Assembly (NCBI GenBank): GCA_030041985.1
Contig: JASIAM010000236.1
Location: 1 to 59,655 of the forward strand
Direction: 5' to 3'
Origin: Bryobacteraceae bacterium
GTDB taxonomy: Bacteria > Acidobacteriota > Terriglobia > Bryobacterales > Bryobacteraceae
DNA length: 59,655 nucleotides
Shown: positions 35,913 through 44,860 of the stretch, in pieces
How positions within the stretch are numbered: position 1 is the stretch's first letter
How the letters are laid out: each line of letters opens with the position of its first letter
The notes under the pieces: model-generated
Seen by the model: only the letters and a program-made list of their open reading frames with translations
Database searches by the model: none
What the model was told of the DNA's origin: nothing
Translations under genes and position numbers: made by a program

Positions 35913-36389
35913 TCACCGTTCTTTCTCACGAGGCTTTTTCGGCCTCTTCACACTCGTCTTTCCGGAAACTCTTAGTGATCGAGGCCGGACCTGCACCAAC
36001 TTTCCGAATCGAGGAGGCACGGCAGCGGCAGTGACGATCGGGCCAGCAGCCACAAGCCGTTTCCGGCGGGAATCCACTTGCAGATTTAGACCCTCGAGCG
36101 TGCGCGCGCCAAGCAGTTGCAGATCCCCTCCTTCGGCGAAGACGATTTCATCCACCGTCTCCGACTTATCCACTCTCAGTACTGCATAGCCAACCGAACG
36201 CGTCACGATTTGGCCATTAGCCAACAAAAATTGAAGGTCTTTCTTGCGCCGCTCAACCCCAATTGCCTCCAGCAGCGTCGCATCGATCCATGTGGACTCA
36301 GCGCCAGTGTCGACCATCAGGCGCCGCACGGCGGTTGATTTGGAAGTGACTGGATTGACAACCCGGCAACCAACGTAAAAAAGTCCCAT
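35913..36389 (-). CDS. retropepsin-like aspartyl protease
   Basis: The 158-aa protein has the single active-site motif LMVDTGAESTWID (DTG-A, about 28-40), then LQFLLANGQIVTRSVGYAVLRV and LLGARTLEGLNLQVD, the strands and LGxxxL motif of retropepsin-like clan AA proteases, which act as homodimers. The C-terminal 40 residues are basic (RPRSLRVSGKTSVKRPKKPREKER). The start is taken at ATG 36389; the frame is open further upstream. Substrate unknown. It lies between an ADOP permease gene and mrp, all read leftwards. Confidence 0.78.
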   Translation of the reverse strand: MGLFYVGCRVVNPVTSKSTAVRRLMVDTGAESTWIDATLLEAIGVERRKKDLQFLLANGQIVTRSVGYAVLRVDKSETVDEIVFAEGGDLQLLGARTLEGLNLQVDSRRKRLVAAGPIVTAAAVPPRFGKLVQVRPRSLRVSGKTSVKRPKKPREKER

Positions 36390-36430
36390 GCACCCGCAAT
36401 GATAACGCCGCCGATTCCCCGCCCCGGGTT

Positions 36431-38992
36431 TCATTCCGTCCGCAGCGCTTCCACGGGTGAGATAGACGCCGCGCGGCGGGCTGGAATGAGAGCCGCGAAG
36501 AATGCACAGAGGGTAAGCATGCCGGCAGCCAGGCTCAACGCCAGCGGGTCCCAACTGGAAACGCCATACAACTCTGCGGCGATCAAACGGCCGCCGCCGA
36601 TGGCTAGCGGTATCCCTAATACGAGGCCGAGCAGCACGCGAGTCGAAGCTCCCCTCAAGATCAGTCGCACCACCTTCGCGCGATCGGCGCCGAGCGCCAT
36701 GCGAATGCCAATCTCATTGGTGCGCCGCGCTACTGCGTAGGCTGTGACACCGTATAAACCCACCGCCGCCAGCAACAGAGCCACCACGCCGAACAAGCCG
36801 GCCAGGCTCGCCACGGCGCGCTCCTGGTCTAACAGAAGGGCCACCTGCTGCCCGATGGTCCGCACGCTGATAACGGTCAGATTGGGATCCACTTCCGCCA
36901 AAGCTTTGGTGAGCACCGGCTCGAGTTCACCTGGCTGCCGATTGGTAACCAGCAGGATTCCGGAAATGAAGTGCGATGCCCGCTCCAGGCCGCTCATTGC
37001 GTTTTTGTAATTCACGTTTTGCGCCAGCGGCACGTAGAACATCGGAAGCGTCGGCAGGCGCATGGTCCAGGACGCGAACTTAGCGTCTTGCGCCACGCCG
37101 ATTATGCGAAACGTTCCGGCATTTTCCGGCAGGTCGAGGCCGAAATGTTGCTCGAGGGGATCTTCGCCGGATCTGAAGAAGCGCTTCACGAAAGCCTGAT
37201 TCACAATCGCTACCGGAGCAGTGTTTTCGTTATCGGCGGTGGTGAAGGCACGACCGCGCAGCATTCGCACGCCCAGGTTGGGAAGATAATTGGCACTCAC
37301 GCGGTCCCAGGACGCGCCCGCATTTTCGTCCATCTTGGGAACGGGATGCCCCGCCACCATGATGTACTCACTCCAGTTGTTGGTGAGGGCGTTGTAAAGC
37401 GCCAGCCCCGATCCGCGCACACCGGGAATGCGATTCAGGCGTCCCTCCAATTCGCGGTAAAGGGCCGCCAGTTGCGGTTGGGTGTAAGTGGCCGGCGGAT
37501 TCTGTACCTGGACGAGCACGCGTTCCGGAACCTGGAATCCGAGATTCTGATGTTCGAGATTATTGAGGCTGCGCGCCAGCATGGCCGCTCCAGCCACCAG
37601 CACAACCGATAGCGCCGCTTGCACCACCAACAGCGTTTTGCTGGCGAAGGAGGAATGGCCAACCGTCCCGCGGCCGGTTCCACGCAAAGCTTCTGTCGGA
37701 TCGGTGCGCGTCGCAAACCAGGCAGGGGCCACTCCGAAAACGATCCCGGTTGCGAGTGCCAGTGCGCACGCGAAGCCCAAAACAGTCAGCGAAGGTGCGG
37801 CACTGATGGGAAGAAACCGGACGCTGTGAAAAGCCAGCGCTAGTAGCGGCCGCGCAGCCGCAAAGGCGACAAGGAGTCCCGCAAGACCGCCACCCATCGC
37901 GAGCAAAACGCTCTCCGTGAGCGCTTGCCGAACGATCTGCCTTCCCGATGCCCCCATCGCGAGCCGCACCGCCGTTTGGCCCCGGCGTGAAGCCGCCCTT
38001 GCCAACAACAGGTTTGCAACGTTCGCGCAGGCAATCAGCAAAACCAGGCCACAAACGGCAATCAGAATTCGCAGGCTCCGCCCGTACTGTTCCTTCATCT
38101 CAGCCACCCCAGCGCCCGCCGGCACCACGTTGATCACTTGCTTGGGCAATTGGCGAATGATATCCGGCATCCAGTTGGAGGGATAACCGGAGTCGCTGCT
38201 TTGCATCCACTGCCGCAGCACGCCCGTGAGCCGCGGGCCCATTCCGGCAATCGAGGCCCCGGGCCGCAACCGCCCGATAACACGGAGCCACGCGGAGAAA
38301 GGCGTTTGGAGTAACGCATCACTCTGACTGATCATGGGTTGCTGCTGCAAAGGAATCCAAATATCGGGCGGGTCCCCGCGAAGCGTCTCACCGAAAAATC
38401 CAGGCGGCGCAATGCCGGCCACCGTAAATGGATGGCCTTCCACAACCAAGGTGGAACCAATCACCGAAGCATCGCCGCCGTAAACAGATTCCCAGGCTTG
38501 ATGGCTGATCACGGCCACAGGCGGTGCTCCCGCGTGGTCGTCATCAGTCGTAAACACCCGCCCGCTAAAGGGGCGCACGCCCAGGGTGGAAAAATAGCTC
38601 CCGGTGACGTATTCGGAGCGCAGCGGCCTGGAAACCGTCTCCGCGCCCTGGCGCCGTACACTCATGTGCTCGAAGGGTGCGGACTGAAAAGCCGTTAGCT
38701 CTTCGAACTCCGGAGCCTCGGCCTTCAGCCGCTCGTACAGCCGGAAGGAAAACATCCCCCATCGGTCCTGCGGAGAACCTGTCTCGCAACAACTGTCGCC
38801 ATCGCCAATCCGGTAGAGCCGCCCCGGATCAGAGACCGGCAGCGACCGCAGCATGATCGCGTCCATTAAGGTGAAGATGGCCGTGGTGCCGCCGATTCCC
38901 AATGCCAGCGTCAAGATCGCGGCGGCCGTGAAAACGGGAGAAAGCCGGAACTGCCGCAGAGCGTAACGAACGTCGCCGATGAGGTTTCGCAT
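36431..38992 (-). CDS. ADOP-type (MacB-like) ABC transporter permease
   Basis: The 853-aa protein has the layout of acidobacterial duplicated orphan permeases: an N-terminal membrane segment with DVRYALRQFRLSPVFTAAAILTLALGIGGTTAIF, a periplasmic MacB-PCD domain, three helices with the FtsX motif near 320-430 (CGLVLLIACANVANLLLARAASRRGQTAVRLAMGASG), a second periplasmic domain, and a second FtsX core (YAVARRTNEIGIRMALGADRA). No ATPase is next to it, as usual for ADOPs. An in-frame GTG at 39016 would add eight residues. Substrate and partner ATPase unknown. Confidence 0.88.
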   Translation of the reverse strand: MRNLIGDVRYALRQFRLSPVFTAAAILTLALGIGGTTAIFTLMDAIMLRSLPVSDPGRLYRIGDGDSCCETGSPQDRWGMFSFRLYERLKAEAPEFEELTAFQSAPFEHMSVRRQGAETVSRPLRSEYVTGSYFSTLGVRPFSGRVFTTDDDHAGAPPVAVISHQAWESVYGGDASVIGSTLVVEGHPFTVAGIAPPGFFGETLRGDPPDIWIPLQQQPMISQSDALLQTPFSAWLRVIGRLRPGASIAGMGPRLTGVLRQWMQSSDSGYPSNWMPDIIRQLPKQVINVVPAGAGVAEMKEQYGRSLRILIAVCGLVLLIACANVANLLLARAASRRGQTAVRLAMGASGRQIVRQALTESVLLAMGGGLAGLLVAFAAARPLLALAFHSVRFLPISAAPSLTVLGFACALALATGIVFGVAPAWFATRTDPTEALRGTGRGTVGHSSFASKTLLVVQAALSVVLVAGAAMLARSLNNLEHQNLGFQVPERVLVQVQNPPATYTQPQLAALYRELEGRLNRIPGVRGSGLALYNALTNNWSEYIMVAGHPVPKMDENAGASWDRVSANYLPNLGVRMLRGRAFTTADNENTAPVAIVNQAFVKRFFRSGEDPLEQHFGLDLPENAGTFRIIGVAQDAKFASWTMRLPTLPMFYVPLAQNVNYKNAMSGLERASHFISGILLVTNRQPGELEPVLTKALAEVDPNLTVISVRTIGQQVALLLDQERAVASLAGLFGVVALLLAAVGLYGVTAYAVARRTNEIGIRMALGADRAKVVRLILRGASTRVLLGLVLGIPLAIGGGRLIAAELYGVSSWDPLALSLAAGMLTLCAFFAALIPARRAASISPVEALRTE

Positions 38993-39117
38993 TGGTTGTT
39001 GGACGGTGGACGCCACCGGTTGTTAGGTTCATTTTGACTGGCGCACGCCGGGGGAGTTCGCAGTCCGGCGCTCGCTCTCGCTCCAGGCCACCCCCTACGC
39101 CCATGCCATACTGAAGC

Positions 39118-39795
39118 TTGCAAGCTGAAGATATCAGCCTCTCCAAAAGACTGGAATCGGTACGCGAGCGCGTGGTTCGCGCTGCGGAAAGAGTGCACCG
39201 CGATCCTGCGGGAATCCTGCTGCTGGCCGTTACCAAAGTGTTTCCGGCGGCCACCATCCAGGCGGCGTACGCACTCGGACTGCGGGATTTCGGCGAGAAC
39301 TACGTGCAGGAATTCGAGCAGAAGGCCACCGAAGTGAGCCATCTGCCCGGCGCGCGTTTTCACCTGATCGGCCATCTGCAATCAAACAAGTCAGCAAGGG
39401 CTACGGAGTTGTTTGATGTGATCCAAACAGTGGACTCGGCGCGGCTGGCGCAGCGGCTCAACGATAGCGGTAAGCGGCTGGACGTATATCTGGAGATCAA
39501 ACTCGGCGAGGAGGAGGCCAAAACCGGCGCCAAACCAGACAAGGTGCCGGAATTAGCGGCTGCCGTGCGTGAGTGCGCAAATCTTCGGCTGCTGGGATTG
39601 ATGACGATACCGCCGTGGTCGGAAGACGCGGAAACCTCGCGGCCCTATTTTCGCCGTCTGCAGGAACTGGCGAAGAGAAACGCGCTCCATCATCTTTCCA
39701 TGGGCATGTCAAACGATTTTGAAGTGGCCATTGAAGAGGGCGCCACTTGTGTACGGATCGGGACAGCGCTGTTCGGCAAAAGGCGGAAGGGGTGA
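39118..39795 (+). CDS. yggS: PLP-binding protein of the YggS/PLPBP family
   Basis: The 225-aa protein is a fold-type III PLP protein that helps keep pyridoxal phosphate levels balanced. Marks: the PLP lysine in LLAVTKVFPAATI, LRDFGENYVQEF, FHLIGHLQSNK, LGLMTIPPWSED, and LSMGMSNDFEVAIEEGATCVRIGTALFG. The TTG start at 39118 has no clear ribosome binding site. The TGA overlaps the GTG of the glycosyltransferase gene, so the two are translationally coupled. Confidence 0.92.
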   Translation: MQAEDISLSKRLESVRERVVRAAERVHRDPAGILLLAVTKVFPAATIQAAYALGLRDFGENYVQEFEQKATEVSHLPGARFHLIGHLQSNKSARATELFDVIQTVDSARLAQRLNDSGKRLDVYLEIKLGEEEAKTGAKPDKVPELAAAVRECANLRLLGLMTIPPWSEDAETSRPYFRRLQELAKRNALHHLSMGMSNDFEVAIEEGATCVRIGTALFGKRRKG

Positions 39796-40892
39796 CGGTT
39801 GGCTTCTACAGCCCGCTGCCTCCGGCGCGAACCGGGGTTGCCGATTATGGCGCCGCCCTGTTAGGTGCGCTGCGGCAGTTGGGCGATGTCCGCCATGCGC
39901 CGGAGCGGTGTGACGCGGCGCTCTATCACCTGGGGAACAATCATCTGCACGCCGCCATCTACCAGCGGGCGCTCGAACGGCCCGGCGTGGTGGTTTTGCA
40001 CGATGCGGTGCTCCACCATTTTCTTTTGGGCCAGCTTAGCCCGGACGCTTACTGTGAGGAATTCGTGTATAACTATGGCGCCTGGCACCGTGGTTTTGCG
40101 CAGGATCTCTGGCGGTTGCGCGCGGGATCGGGCACCGACAGCCGGTATTTCGAGTTCCCCATGTTGCGGCGCATCGCCGAGCGCTCGCTGGCGGTGGTAG
40201 TTCACAACCCAGCCGCCGCGCGAGCGGTGAAGGCGCACGCTCCCGGCACGCCAGTGATCGAAATTCCGCTGCTTTTTTCTGCCCCGGAACTGCCCACGGC
40301 GGCCGCGGCTCTCCGCTATCGAACAGACATTGGGCTAGCGGGCGGGGGCTTTGTGTTTGGCGTGTTCGGATACCTGCGGGAATCGAAGCGGCTGATGAGT
40401 ATTCTCGAAGCATTTCGGCGGCTTTATTGCGAGCGGCCGGAAACGGCGCTGCTGGTGGCCGGAGCCTTCGTTTCGAGCGACCTCGCGCGCGCGGCCAAAC
40501 CTCTGATCGGCGCGCCTGGGATTGCCTACCGGCCGCACCTTTCGGAGCGGGAATTCTGGCTCGCGGCGAGCGCCACGGATGCGTGCATCAACCTGCGCTG
40601 GCCGTCGGCGGGTGAAACATCGGCCATTGCGGTGGGCCTGATGGGTATCGGGAAAGCGGTGCTGGTGACGGAGTCGGAGGAGTGCTCGCGATTTCCCGAG
40701 GACGGCTGCCTGCGGGTCGCCACAGGCATCGAAGAGCTTGACTCGCTGTGGCGCCAAATGGTTCTGCTAACATCGGTACCTGGGGTTGGGCGTGCCATCG
40801 GCGAACGCGCCGCCGGGCACGTGGAAGCGCACCACAATCTGGAGCGAGTCGCTCAACAATACTGGACTGCTTTGTGCGAACACCGTTGCTGA
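39792..40892 (+). CDS. glycosyltransferase (GT4-like)
   Basis: The 366-aa protein starts TVGFYSPLPPARTGVADYGAALL, the N-terminal domain of a GT-B enzyme, and continues with the acceptor segment YHLGNNHLHAAIYQ and VVLHDAVLHHFLLG. The donor domain has FVFGVFGYLRESKRLMSILEAFRRLY and NLRWPSAGETSAIAVGLMGIGKAVLVTE, where the EX7E-type glutamate is in PSAGETSA. It probably adds a sugar to a surface glycan, though no other glycan genes adjoin it. The start is GTG at 39792 behind GGCGGAAGGG. Confidence 0.8.
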   Translation: MTVGFYSPLPPARTGVADYGAALLGALRQLGDVRHAPERCDAALYHLGNNHLHAAIYQRALERPGVVVLHDAVLHHFLLGQLSPDAYCEEFVYNYGAWHRGFAQDLWRLRAGSGTDSRYFEFPMLRRIAERSLAVVVHNPAAARAVKAHAPGTPVIEIPLLFSAPELPTAAAALRYRTDIGLAGGGFVFGVFGYLRESKRLMSILEAFRRLYCERPETALLVAGAFVSSDLARAAKPLIGAPGIAYRPHLSEREFWLAASATDACINLRWPSAGETSAIAVGLMGIGKAVLVTESEECSRFPEDGCLRVATGIEELDSLWRQMVLLTSVPGVGRAIGERAAGHVEAHHNLERVAQQYWTALCEHRC

Positions 40893-42577
40893 TCGCGGTC
40901 TGCTGCGCCGCACTGCCGGGCGGGCAGACGCCGGAACTGACGATGCTGCGTGTGCCGGTTCCGATGCGGGATGGGGTGCGTCTCTCGGCCAATGTATTTC
41001 TACCGGCCGAAGCTGCGCCGCGTCCCGCGATTCTGGTGCGCACGCCTTACGGCAAAGGAACGGCACTGATCCCCAACTACCATGCGTTTGTGGACCGCGG
41101 CTACGCGGTGATCGTAGAGGACGTGCGCGGCCGTTATGATTCCGAGGGGGCTTTCGATCCGCTGATGCAGGAACCTGAGGATGGCGACGATACCATCAAC
41201 TGGATTGCGCGGCAGCCGTGGTCAAACGGCAAAGTAGGGATGATTGGCGGATCGTACCTGGGGATCGCGCAGTGGAAAGCGGCACTAGCCGGGAACTCAC
41301 ATTTGAAGGCTATTTTTCCGGTGGTTTCGGGCGATGACGATTATCGTGACCGGTTTTATTCGCCGGGCGGGGCGCTGAAGCTGGGCCACCGATTAGAATG
41401 GCTGGCGGAAAATCGCAAGATTCCCGGTTATGAGCCGGACTTTAACCGGTTCATCTGGCACCTGCCGCTGCGCACCGCCGACATGGCTGCCACGGGCCGC
41501 ACGGATAGCGAGTGGAAGCAAGCGATGGATCACCCTGCGTTCACGGAGTTCTGGCGGAACGTCAGCACTCGGGAGCATCTGGACGAGGTCCACATCCCGG
41601 TCTTCGCAGTGGGCGGGTGGTATGACAATTACGTGGAAAGCGATCTGGACGCCTACGCCTCGATTCACAAACGCACAGGGCTAAACCACGTTCTGATCGG
41701 ACCGTGGCCGCACAACATGTCGTACAAATTTGCGGATGCCGACTTTGGGCCGCAGGCCTCCGTTGCGGTGCGCGGTCTGCAGATGCAGTGGTTCGATCAG
41801 TGGCTGGAGGGAAAAGATTCGGCGCTGGTTTCCGCGGCGCCGGTGCGGGTGTTTCTGATGGGCGCCAACCGGTGGCGGGAAGTAAGGGCTTGGCCTCCGG
41901 CCGTGGCGCGTCCCTGGAAGCTGTACTTGGATAGCGCTGGCCGTGCTAATACGCTCAGCGGCGATGGCGTGTTGCGGGAACGAGCGCCACGCACGATTGC
42001 GAGCGATGCTTACGTCTACGACCCGCGCAATCCGGTGCCCACGAGGGGCGGCGCGATTTGCTGCAATCCGACGGTGTTTCCCTGGGGGCCGCTCGATCAG
42101 CGCGCGGTGGAAAAGCGCCGCGACGTGCTGGTGTACAGCACCGGGCCGCTGGCCAACGATGTGGAAGTGCTGGGTCCGGTGAAAGTGGTGTTGTATGTAG
42201 CGACCAACGCCCGGGACACCGACTTCACGGCCAAGCTGGTGGATGTGTTCCCCAATGGCTACGCACGCATTCTCTCGGACGGCATTCTGCGGCTTCGTTA
42301 TCGCGAGTCGCTCGAGAAGGCTGTGCTGGCGGAGCCTGGCGCGGTATACAAGCTGACCATTGATGCAGGCGTGACCGGAAACGTATTTCAAAGAGGCCAC
42401 CGGGTGCGCATCGAGGTATCGAGCAGCAATTTTCCGCGATTCGACCGGAACCCCAACACAGGAGGCCTGATCGCCGATGAAACACGCCTTCTGCGCGCGA
42501 GCCAGACAATTTATCATGGCCGTCTGCGCCCTTCGCACGTGGAGCTAATGATGATGCCCAGTGGGGGCCGCGGTTGA
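40874..42577 (+). CDS. CocE/NonD family acyl hydrolase, exported
   Basis: The 567-aa protein is an X-Pro dipeptidyl-peptidase (S15)-type alpha/beta-hydrolase. Marks: VPMRDGVRLSANVFLP, VRTPYGKGTAL, GYAVIVEDVRGRYDSEGAFDP, nucleophile motif GGSYLG (Ser127), and the C-terminal jelly-roll with VEVLGPVKVVLYVATNARDTDFTAKLVDVFPNGYA. The chosen start is GTG at 40874, giving a signal peptide (residues 1-18, TPLLIAVCCAALPGG), and overlaps the glycosyltransferase end by 19 bp; the frame is open further up. CocE-type members hydrolyse acyl groups such as cocaine, glutaryl-7-ACA or amino-acid esters. The substrate is not predictable. Confidence 0.88.
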   Translation: MRTPLLIAVCCAALPGGQTPELTMLRVPVPMRDGVRLSANVFLPAEAAPRPAILVRTPYGKGTALIPNYHAFVDRGYAVIVEDVRGRYDSEGAFDPLMQEPEDGDDTINWIARQPWSNGKVGMIGGSYLGIAQWKAALAGNSHLKAIFPVVSGDDDYRDRFYSPGGALKLGHRLEWLAENRKIPGYEPDFNRFIWHLPLRTADMAATGRTDSEWKQAMDHPAFTEFWRNVSTREHLDEVHIPVFAVGGWYDNYVESDLDAYASIHKRTGLNHVLIGPWPHNMSYKFADADFGPQASVAVRGLQMQWFDQWLEGKDSALVSAAPVRVFLMGANRWREVRAWPPAVARPWKLYLDSAGRANTLSGDGVLRERAPRTIASDAYVYDPRNPVPTRGGAICCNPTVFPWGPLDQRAVEKRRDVLVYSTGPLANDVEVLGPVKVVLYVATNARDTDFTAKLVDVFPNGYARILSDGILRLRYRESLEKAVLAEPGAVYKLTIDAGVTGNVFQRGHRVRIEVSSSNFPRFDRNPNTGGLIADETRLLRASQTIYHGRLRPSHVELMMMPSGGRG

Positions 42578-42621
42578 CTCGCGGTCGCGCGGCGCGGTAT
42601 TTTCGAGTTATTAGCAGAGGT

Positions 42622-42697
<76 letters not shown>

Positions 42698-42762
42698 ACT
42701 CAACCTTCTGTCGTTCCTGCACTTAGCTGAAAAATAAGCTTTTAGAGCCATTCTAGTTGACC

Positions 42763-43989
42763 TCACTGAACCTTACGCTCGCTCACAGAAACTGGCGAAG
42801 AATCGCCGAAACTCGCAGCGTCATCCGGACCAAATCCGGACCGGGATTTTGGCCGCGTCGCCTGCCCGTCCGGTGCCGACCCGTACAGGAGCATCGAGCG
42901 GTCGAGATGTTCCTGGGATAAATGCACGTACCGCATTACAGTCCTCAGATTGGCGTGCCCCAGGAGCTTCGCAATGGTTTCGACGCCCATGCCCCTTTCG
43001 GCCCACCTGGTGGCCGCCGTGTGGCGGAAATCGTAAAGAACAAAGCCAAGCCCGGAACGATCGAGCACTTTCTTGTGGGCGTTCTCCGCGTCCTTCATCG
43101 GGACATCCGCTGATTTGCCTTCAAACAGCCATCCGTGGCTCGATGCCGTGATCCGCGCCGCAAAGATCGAGCGGGTATCGGGCAAGAGTTTCAGGGTTCG
43201 CCGGCCGGCGTTGCTCTTCGATTCCGGAATAAGCCACTTCCCCGTCCCAAGGTCGACGTGGGACTTGTGGGCCTGCATCGCTTCACTCGGGCGCGTGCCC
43301 TGCAACAGCATCGCTTTGGCGAGATCATGAAGTGCGCGAAAGCTCCGGGCGGCTCGGATGTAGGCGCCGTTTCGCTTGGTGGATGCTCCCTTGGCGAGTT
43401 GCTCGCGTTCCAGGAGTCCGCAGGTGCTGAAGTACAGAATCTCCTCCGCTTCGGAAATCACGTGGATACGCTCGGCATCTTTGTCGCTGGGGATCTTGAC
43501 GGACTCCACCGGGTTATTCGAACACCAGTTGTGCGTCTGTCCGTACTGGAATAGCGGCGAAAGCGCGTGCAGATCGTGACGCAACGTGATCTCTTTGACC
43601 GGCGCGATCTCGCGCGCCTCATCGCCAGCTCGCCGCCAGCTCATGTAATCCTGCACCTGCCCCACCGTGATCGAGTGCAGCGGGAGCTTCCCGAAGTACT
43701 CCCTCAAGCTCGTCATGCTTCCCCGTAGCCGTTTCCAGGTGTTCGGCTTGGTCCGGTACTCGCCCTTCGCCCATTCAATGAACTGGTCCGCCGCATCACT
43801 GAAGGGCTTGATGGTCAGCCTGAGGTGATCGCCGCGGCCATCCTTCACCAGCTTGCGCGCTTCCGCTTCCACCATCAGCGCGGCGCTGCGATTGCGTTCG
43901 GTGGCCACCAAGCCGGTGTCTCCGCTCCATTCCTGCCCTGCTGCGTGGAACCGGTAGTGCCATTTCCCGTTTCGATTGCGTAAGGCCAT
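42763..43989 (-). CDS. int: phage-type tyrosine integrase
   Basis: The 408-aa site-specific recombinase has an N-terminal arm-binding part (RNRNGKWHYRFHAAGQEWSGDTG), a core-binding helical domain (about 65-170) and a catalytic domain with the expected residues: arginine in MLLQGTRPSEAM, lysine in ESKSNAGRRTLKL, HxxR in YDFRHTAATRWAER, histidine in LLGHANLRTVMRYVHLSQEHL and the nucleophilic tyrosine in RYVHL. The ATG start at 43989 gives the usual N-terminus. The gene is the last one of the leftward early operon and its 5' 190 bp overlap the reading frame of the upstream HTH gene. Confidence 0.95.
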   Translation of the reverse strand: MALRNRNGKWHYRFHAAGQEWSGDTGLVATERNRSAALMVEAEARKLVKDGRGDHLRLTIKPFSDAADQFIEWAKGEYRTKPNTWKRLRGSMTSLREYFGKLPLHSITVGQVQDYMSWRRAGDEAREIAPVKEITLRHDLHALSPLFQYGQTHNWCSNNPVESVKIPSDKDAERIHVISEAEEILYFSTCGLLEREQLAKGASTKRNGAYIRAARSFRALHDLAKAMLLQGTRPSEAMQAHKSHVDLGTGKWLIPESKSNAGRRTLKLLPDTRSIFAARITASSHGWLFEGKSADVPMKDAENAHKKVLDRSGLGFVLYDFRHTAATRWAERGMGVETIAKLLGHANLRTVMRYVHLSQEHLDRSMLLYGSAPDGQATRPKSRSGFGPDDAASFGDSSPVSVSERKVQ

Positions 43990-44179
43990 CCGTGGTTTGC
44001 TCCCTGCTGTCTATCCAGGTGTTGAGACTTTCAGTTTTATACCAGATCTTCCGGCCCAGCTTCACAAATGGCGGCCCAACCTTTCGGCACCGCCAGTTCA
44101 TCAGCGTTGCTGGGGAAATACCGATCACTGCGGAAACCTGCTCCGGGGAGAGTAAGCCGCGGTCGGATAGCACGATCAC
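43796..44179 (-). CDS. excisionase-like HTH protein overlapping the integrase gene
   Basis: The first about 60 residues are a MerR-type winged HTH as in excisionases: LLSPEQVSAVIGISPATLMNWRCRKVGPPFVKLGRKIWYKTESLNTWID. Such proteins steer the integrase toward excision or activate transcription. After about residue 65 the frame runs on for 194 bp inside the integrase gene in another frame, giving an Arg/Gly-rich tail (MERRHRLGGHRTQSQRRADGG) with no domain look. Either the genes really overlap this much or the original stop near 43990 has been lost. The protein start overlaps the preceding stop by four bases. Confidence 0.7.
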   Translation of the reverse strand: MIVLSDRGLLSPEQVSAVIGISPATLMNWRCRKVGPPFVKLGRKIWYKTESLNTWIDSREQTTDGLTQSKREMALPVPRSRAGMERRHRLGGHRTQSQRRADGGSGSAQAGEGWPRRSPQADHQALQ

Positions 44180-44436
44180 CGCGCCTCCCTCGTTATCGCC
44201 CAGAGCGGCTGCGCTTCTCTGGAAACCGTGCTGTGCCGGCGGGTGGCGTTATCTTTCAGCGCCGTTTTCAAAAGCTCGGCATTTACGGTCGCCACCGCAT
44301 AGGCTGCCTTCAATACCTCGGCTTGGCTTTCTGGAGTATTAGCGGCCTGAATTCTCGCTGCAAGCCGGCGTAATGCATCGCGGCATTCCAGCGCCGCCTG
44401 CATGAGCCGGATGGTTTCCGACGCCAGGTTCTTCAT
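44176..44436 (-). CDS. small helical protein, unknown
   Basis: The 86-aa protein starts at ATG 44436 behind GGGAGAG; upstream frame is shared with the zinc-ribbon gene and not used. It is almost all helix (ETIRLMQAALECRDALRRLAARI, then ESQAEVLKAAYAVATVNAELLKTALKD), with a coiled-coil look and a basic end. I do not recognise it. Its stop overlaps the start of the HTH gene by four bases and its start overlaps the zinc-ribbon stop by four, so it is a fixed member of the early operon. Confidence 0.6.
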   Translation of the reverse strand: MKNLASETIRLMQAALECRDALRRLAARIQAANTPESQAEVLKAAYAVATVNAELLKTALKDNATRRHSTVSREAQPLWAITREAR

Positions 44437-44594
44437 GCGGCTCTCCCGGTATCCGGCTGCCGCGCCGCGTTCCACTCGACCCACAGCACTGCGCCGCACG
44501 ATGGACACTCCTGCTCTCCGTCGCGAGGTGGCACGGTGAGGGTCCGCCCGCATCCGTAGCAGTCGAGCTTGTAAGCGCCGCTCACGCTACTCAT
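44433..44594 (-). CDS. 53-residue zinc-ribbon protein
   Basis: This very small gene lies between two coupled neighbours. The protein has two CxxC knuckles, LDCYGCGRTL (12-15) and QECPSCGAVLW (30-33), the layout of a zinc ribbon. The ATG at 44594 is preceded by AAGGAGGGG, the strongest ribosome binding site of the operon, and overlaps the previous stop as ATGA; its own stop TGA overlaps the next ATG. The function may be nucleic-acid binding or a protein-protein contact in replication, which is a guess. Confidence 0.78.
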   Translation of the reverse strand: MSSVSGAYKLDCYGCGRTLTVPPRDGEQECPSCGAVLWVEWNAARQPDTGRAA

Positions 44595-44860
44595 AGCCCC
44601 TCCTTGAACACGCGCGGGTATGCCCGATCACGTTCGGCCTCGCCGCGGCGCTGCAGTTCGGCTGCGGCAACGTCCCGGATGGCTGCGTCGCCGGTAAACC
44701 GTAGCCACATGAGGTAAGCGTCTGGTACTGCGGTTATGTCAGTACCGCGGTACTTTCCAAACTCAAGCGTCATAAAATAGCCCTGCTCGCCCCTCGTTGC
44801 CCTCCGGGTGATATAGCAATCGACTCGGTACGTTTTCGTGGTCTGCGGCTTATTCGCCAT
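44591..44860 (-). CDS. small protein with DUF3820-like motif
   Basis: The 89-aa protein (start ATG 44860, ribosome binding site GAGGAGG) contains MTLEFGKYRGTDITAVPDAYLMWLRF, which matches the short DUF3820 pattern (FGKYKG...P..YL.WL) common in phage and exonuclease-associated proteins. The N-terminus KTYRVDCYITRRATRGEQ is basic. It lies directly downstream of the primase-helicase, overlapping it by 11 bp, and overlaps the zinc-ribbon gene by four, so a replication accessory role is likely. Confidence 0.6.
   Translation of the reverse strand: MANKPQTTKTYRVDCYITRRATRGEQGYFMTLEFGKYRGTDITAVPDAYLMWLRFTGDAAIRDVAAAELQRRGEAERDRAYPRVFKEGL

Noticed and set aside
35840-35929. N-terminal extension of Mrp
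   Set aside because: The added residues have no Mrp similarity, and the ATG at 35839 has a -10-like box at the right distance.
40748-40873. Extended start of the CocE-like protein
   Set aside because: It would overlap the glycosyltransferase by 145 bases and hide the signal peptide, which begins at the GTG at 40874.
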